Shown one piece after another: positions 22,501 through 23,076 of a stretch of 23,076 nt of DNA. The notes below the pieces were generated by a model. The model was not told where the DNA came from, searched no databases, and worked only from the letters and a program-made list of their open reading frames with translations. The DNA comes from JAAFIP01 sp043769005 (GTDB taxonomy: Bacteria; Pseudomonadota; Gammaproteobacteria; Burkholderiales; Burkholderiaceae_C): positions 1 through 23,076 of the forward strand of contig JAYVJV010000281.1 in assembly GCA_043769005.1 (NCBI GenBank), read 5' to 3'. The position numbers were made by a program, and so were the translations under genes. The number at the start of each line of letters is the position of its first letter. Position 1 is the first letter of the stretch.

Positions 22501-23076
22501 ATGGCGGGCATGCACATCATCACCAGCCCCCTTGCCGCCATCGTCGTCCAACTGCCCGCTGCCGGAGCCACCGTGCGGCGCGGTCAAAGCCTGGTTGTCC
22601 TGGAGGCCATGAAGATGGAGCACGAGCTGCCGTCCCCGGCAGATGGCATCGTGCGCGAGCTGCACGTCCAGGTGGGCGAGGCCGTGGCAGAGCTGCAAAC
22701 GCTATTGTTTTTAGAGCTGCTTACGCCCGATTCTATTGGGCTACAGGCCAAAAACACTGTCAAAATTACTGATGCAGCAGTGCCTACGCTGCGCGGCGAC
22801 TTGCAGCGCAGCATCCAGCGCCATGCCTATACCCTGGACAGCAGTCGCCCTGAAGCCATCAGCAAACGCCGCGCGGTGGGCATGCGCACCGCGCGCGAAA
22901 ACATGGCCCACTTGCTGGACGCAGGCAGCTTGATGGAATACGGTGCACTAGCGGTCGCCGCACAGGCCCAGCGCCGCAGCGCCGAGGACTTGCAGGCCAA
23001 CACCCCGGCGGACGGCATCATCACCGGCATTGGCACCGTGCAGGGTCGTGCCTGCGCAGTGCTGGCCTATGACGCG
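22501..23076 (+). CDS. Biotinyl domain-carboxyltransferase fusion protein (partial, runs off the window)
   Basis: 192 codons are visible with no stop. Residues about 5-68 form a biotin carboxyl carrier domain: 'TSPLAAIVVQL', then E-A-M-K38-M-E, where K38 is the biotinylation site, and 'PADGIVRELHVQVGEAV'. Residues about 67-86 are encoded by a dispersed repeat copy and act as linker. From about 95 the sequence becomes the start of an acyl-CoA carboxyltransferase domain ('RPEAISKRRAVGMRTARENMAHLLDAGSLMEYGALAVAAQ', 'TPADGIITGIGTV'), as in propionyl-/acetyl-CoA carboxylase beta chains. It presumably transfers a carboxyl group to an acyl-CoA together with a separate biotin carboxylase; the substrate is not determinable. 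ATG 22510 is an alternative start. The stop codon lies beyond 23076. Confidence 0.85.
   Translation, partial: MAGMHIITSPLAAIVVQLPAAGATVRRGQSLVVLEAMKMEHELPSPADGIVRELHVQVGEAVAELQTLLFLELLTPDSIGLQAKNTVKITDAAVPTLRGDLQRSIQRHAYTLDSSRPEAISKRRAVGMRTARENMAHLLDAGSLMEYGALAVAAQAQRRSAEDLQANTPADGIITGIGTVQGRACAVLAYDA
22699..22755 (+). repeat. Dispersed AGCTGCTTRCGC repeat, copy 7 (inside the carboxyltransferase gene)
   Basis: GCTAT, seven bases, AGAGCTGCTTACGC (core 22715-22726), then CTATTGGGCTACAGGC and a terminal AAAAAC follow copy 1 closely. It is read in sense as T-L-L-F-L-E-L-L-T-P-D-S-I-G-L-Q-A-K-N, a different frame from the one used in tsaB. Confidence 0.85.

Noticed and set aside
4338..22755. CRISPR-like array
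   Set aside because: Copies are kilobases apart, in both orientations, inside genes, with no regular spacers and no cas genes.
1..23076. tRNA, rRNA, or defence/toxin-antitoxin operon
   Set aside because: I looked on both strands and found no cloverleaf-type or rRNA sequence and no recognisable defence or toxin genes apart from the EVE-like stub.

Overview
The window reads as chromosomal DNA of a beta-proteobacterium of the order Burkholderiales, most likely family Comamonadaceae (Rhodoferax/Polaromonas-like). The reasons are the GC-rich coding sequence, the gene set and order (lptD-surA-rsmA, glnK-amtB preceded by a TorF-type porin, a tsaB-rimI-uracil glycosylase cluster, an MFS gene before ssb) and protein signatures of that group. 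The genus is my inference; there is no rRNA or tRNA in the window to confirm it.

Layout. 1-3508 looks accessory: a secreted Calx-beta/DUF11 surface protein, a short EVE-domain gene remnant and an M23 peptidase lipoprotein. 3518-5529 (minus) carries an AmgK-type sugar kinase and the 16S rRNA methyltransferase rsmE. Divergent from these, 5632-10233 is an envelope/ribosome operon: lptD (LPS insertion), surA (periplasmic chaperone), rsmA (16S rRNA dimethylation). A long inverted repeat separates rsmA from the convergent comM/yifB-like ATPase gene. The divergent spacer 12112-12357 holds a LexA-box-like palindrome and a near-perfect sigma-54 promoter that faces the nitrogen operon torF-like porin, glnK, amtB. 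A DMT exporter gene follows. On the minus strand, 19294 down to 16075 forms a second cluster: DMT transporter, tsaB, rimI, type-4 uracil-DNA glycosylase. The right end carries an MFS transporter, ssb, a repeat-rich spacer, ubiA, and the start of a biotinyl-carboxyltransferase fusion gene that runs off the window.

The most unusual signal is a dispersed repeat of about 45-70 bp with the core AGCTGCTTRCGC. I find seven copies in 18.4 kb. Only one is intergenic (4338-4407). The other six lie inside open reading frames (rsmA, uracil glycosylase, tsaB, a DMT gene, ubiA and the carboxyltransferase) without breaking them. The four antisense copies are all read in the same frame and give related peptides of the type AQ-A-AI--IA. 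The element therefore behaves like a protein-inserting mini-element. It is distinct from a second family (GCGTTCTCTGCG-type inverted repeats) that sits only between genes, at 10273-10489 and 21267-21480.

The housekeeping calls are secure. The repeat family, the EVE remnant, the SOS-like box and the sigma-54 promoter are read by eye and would benefit from genome-wide searches.
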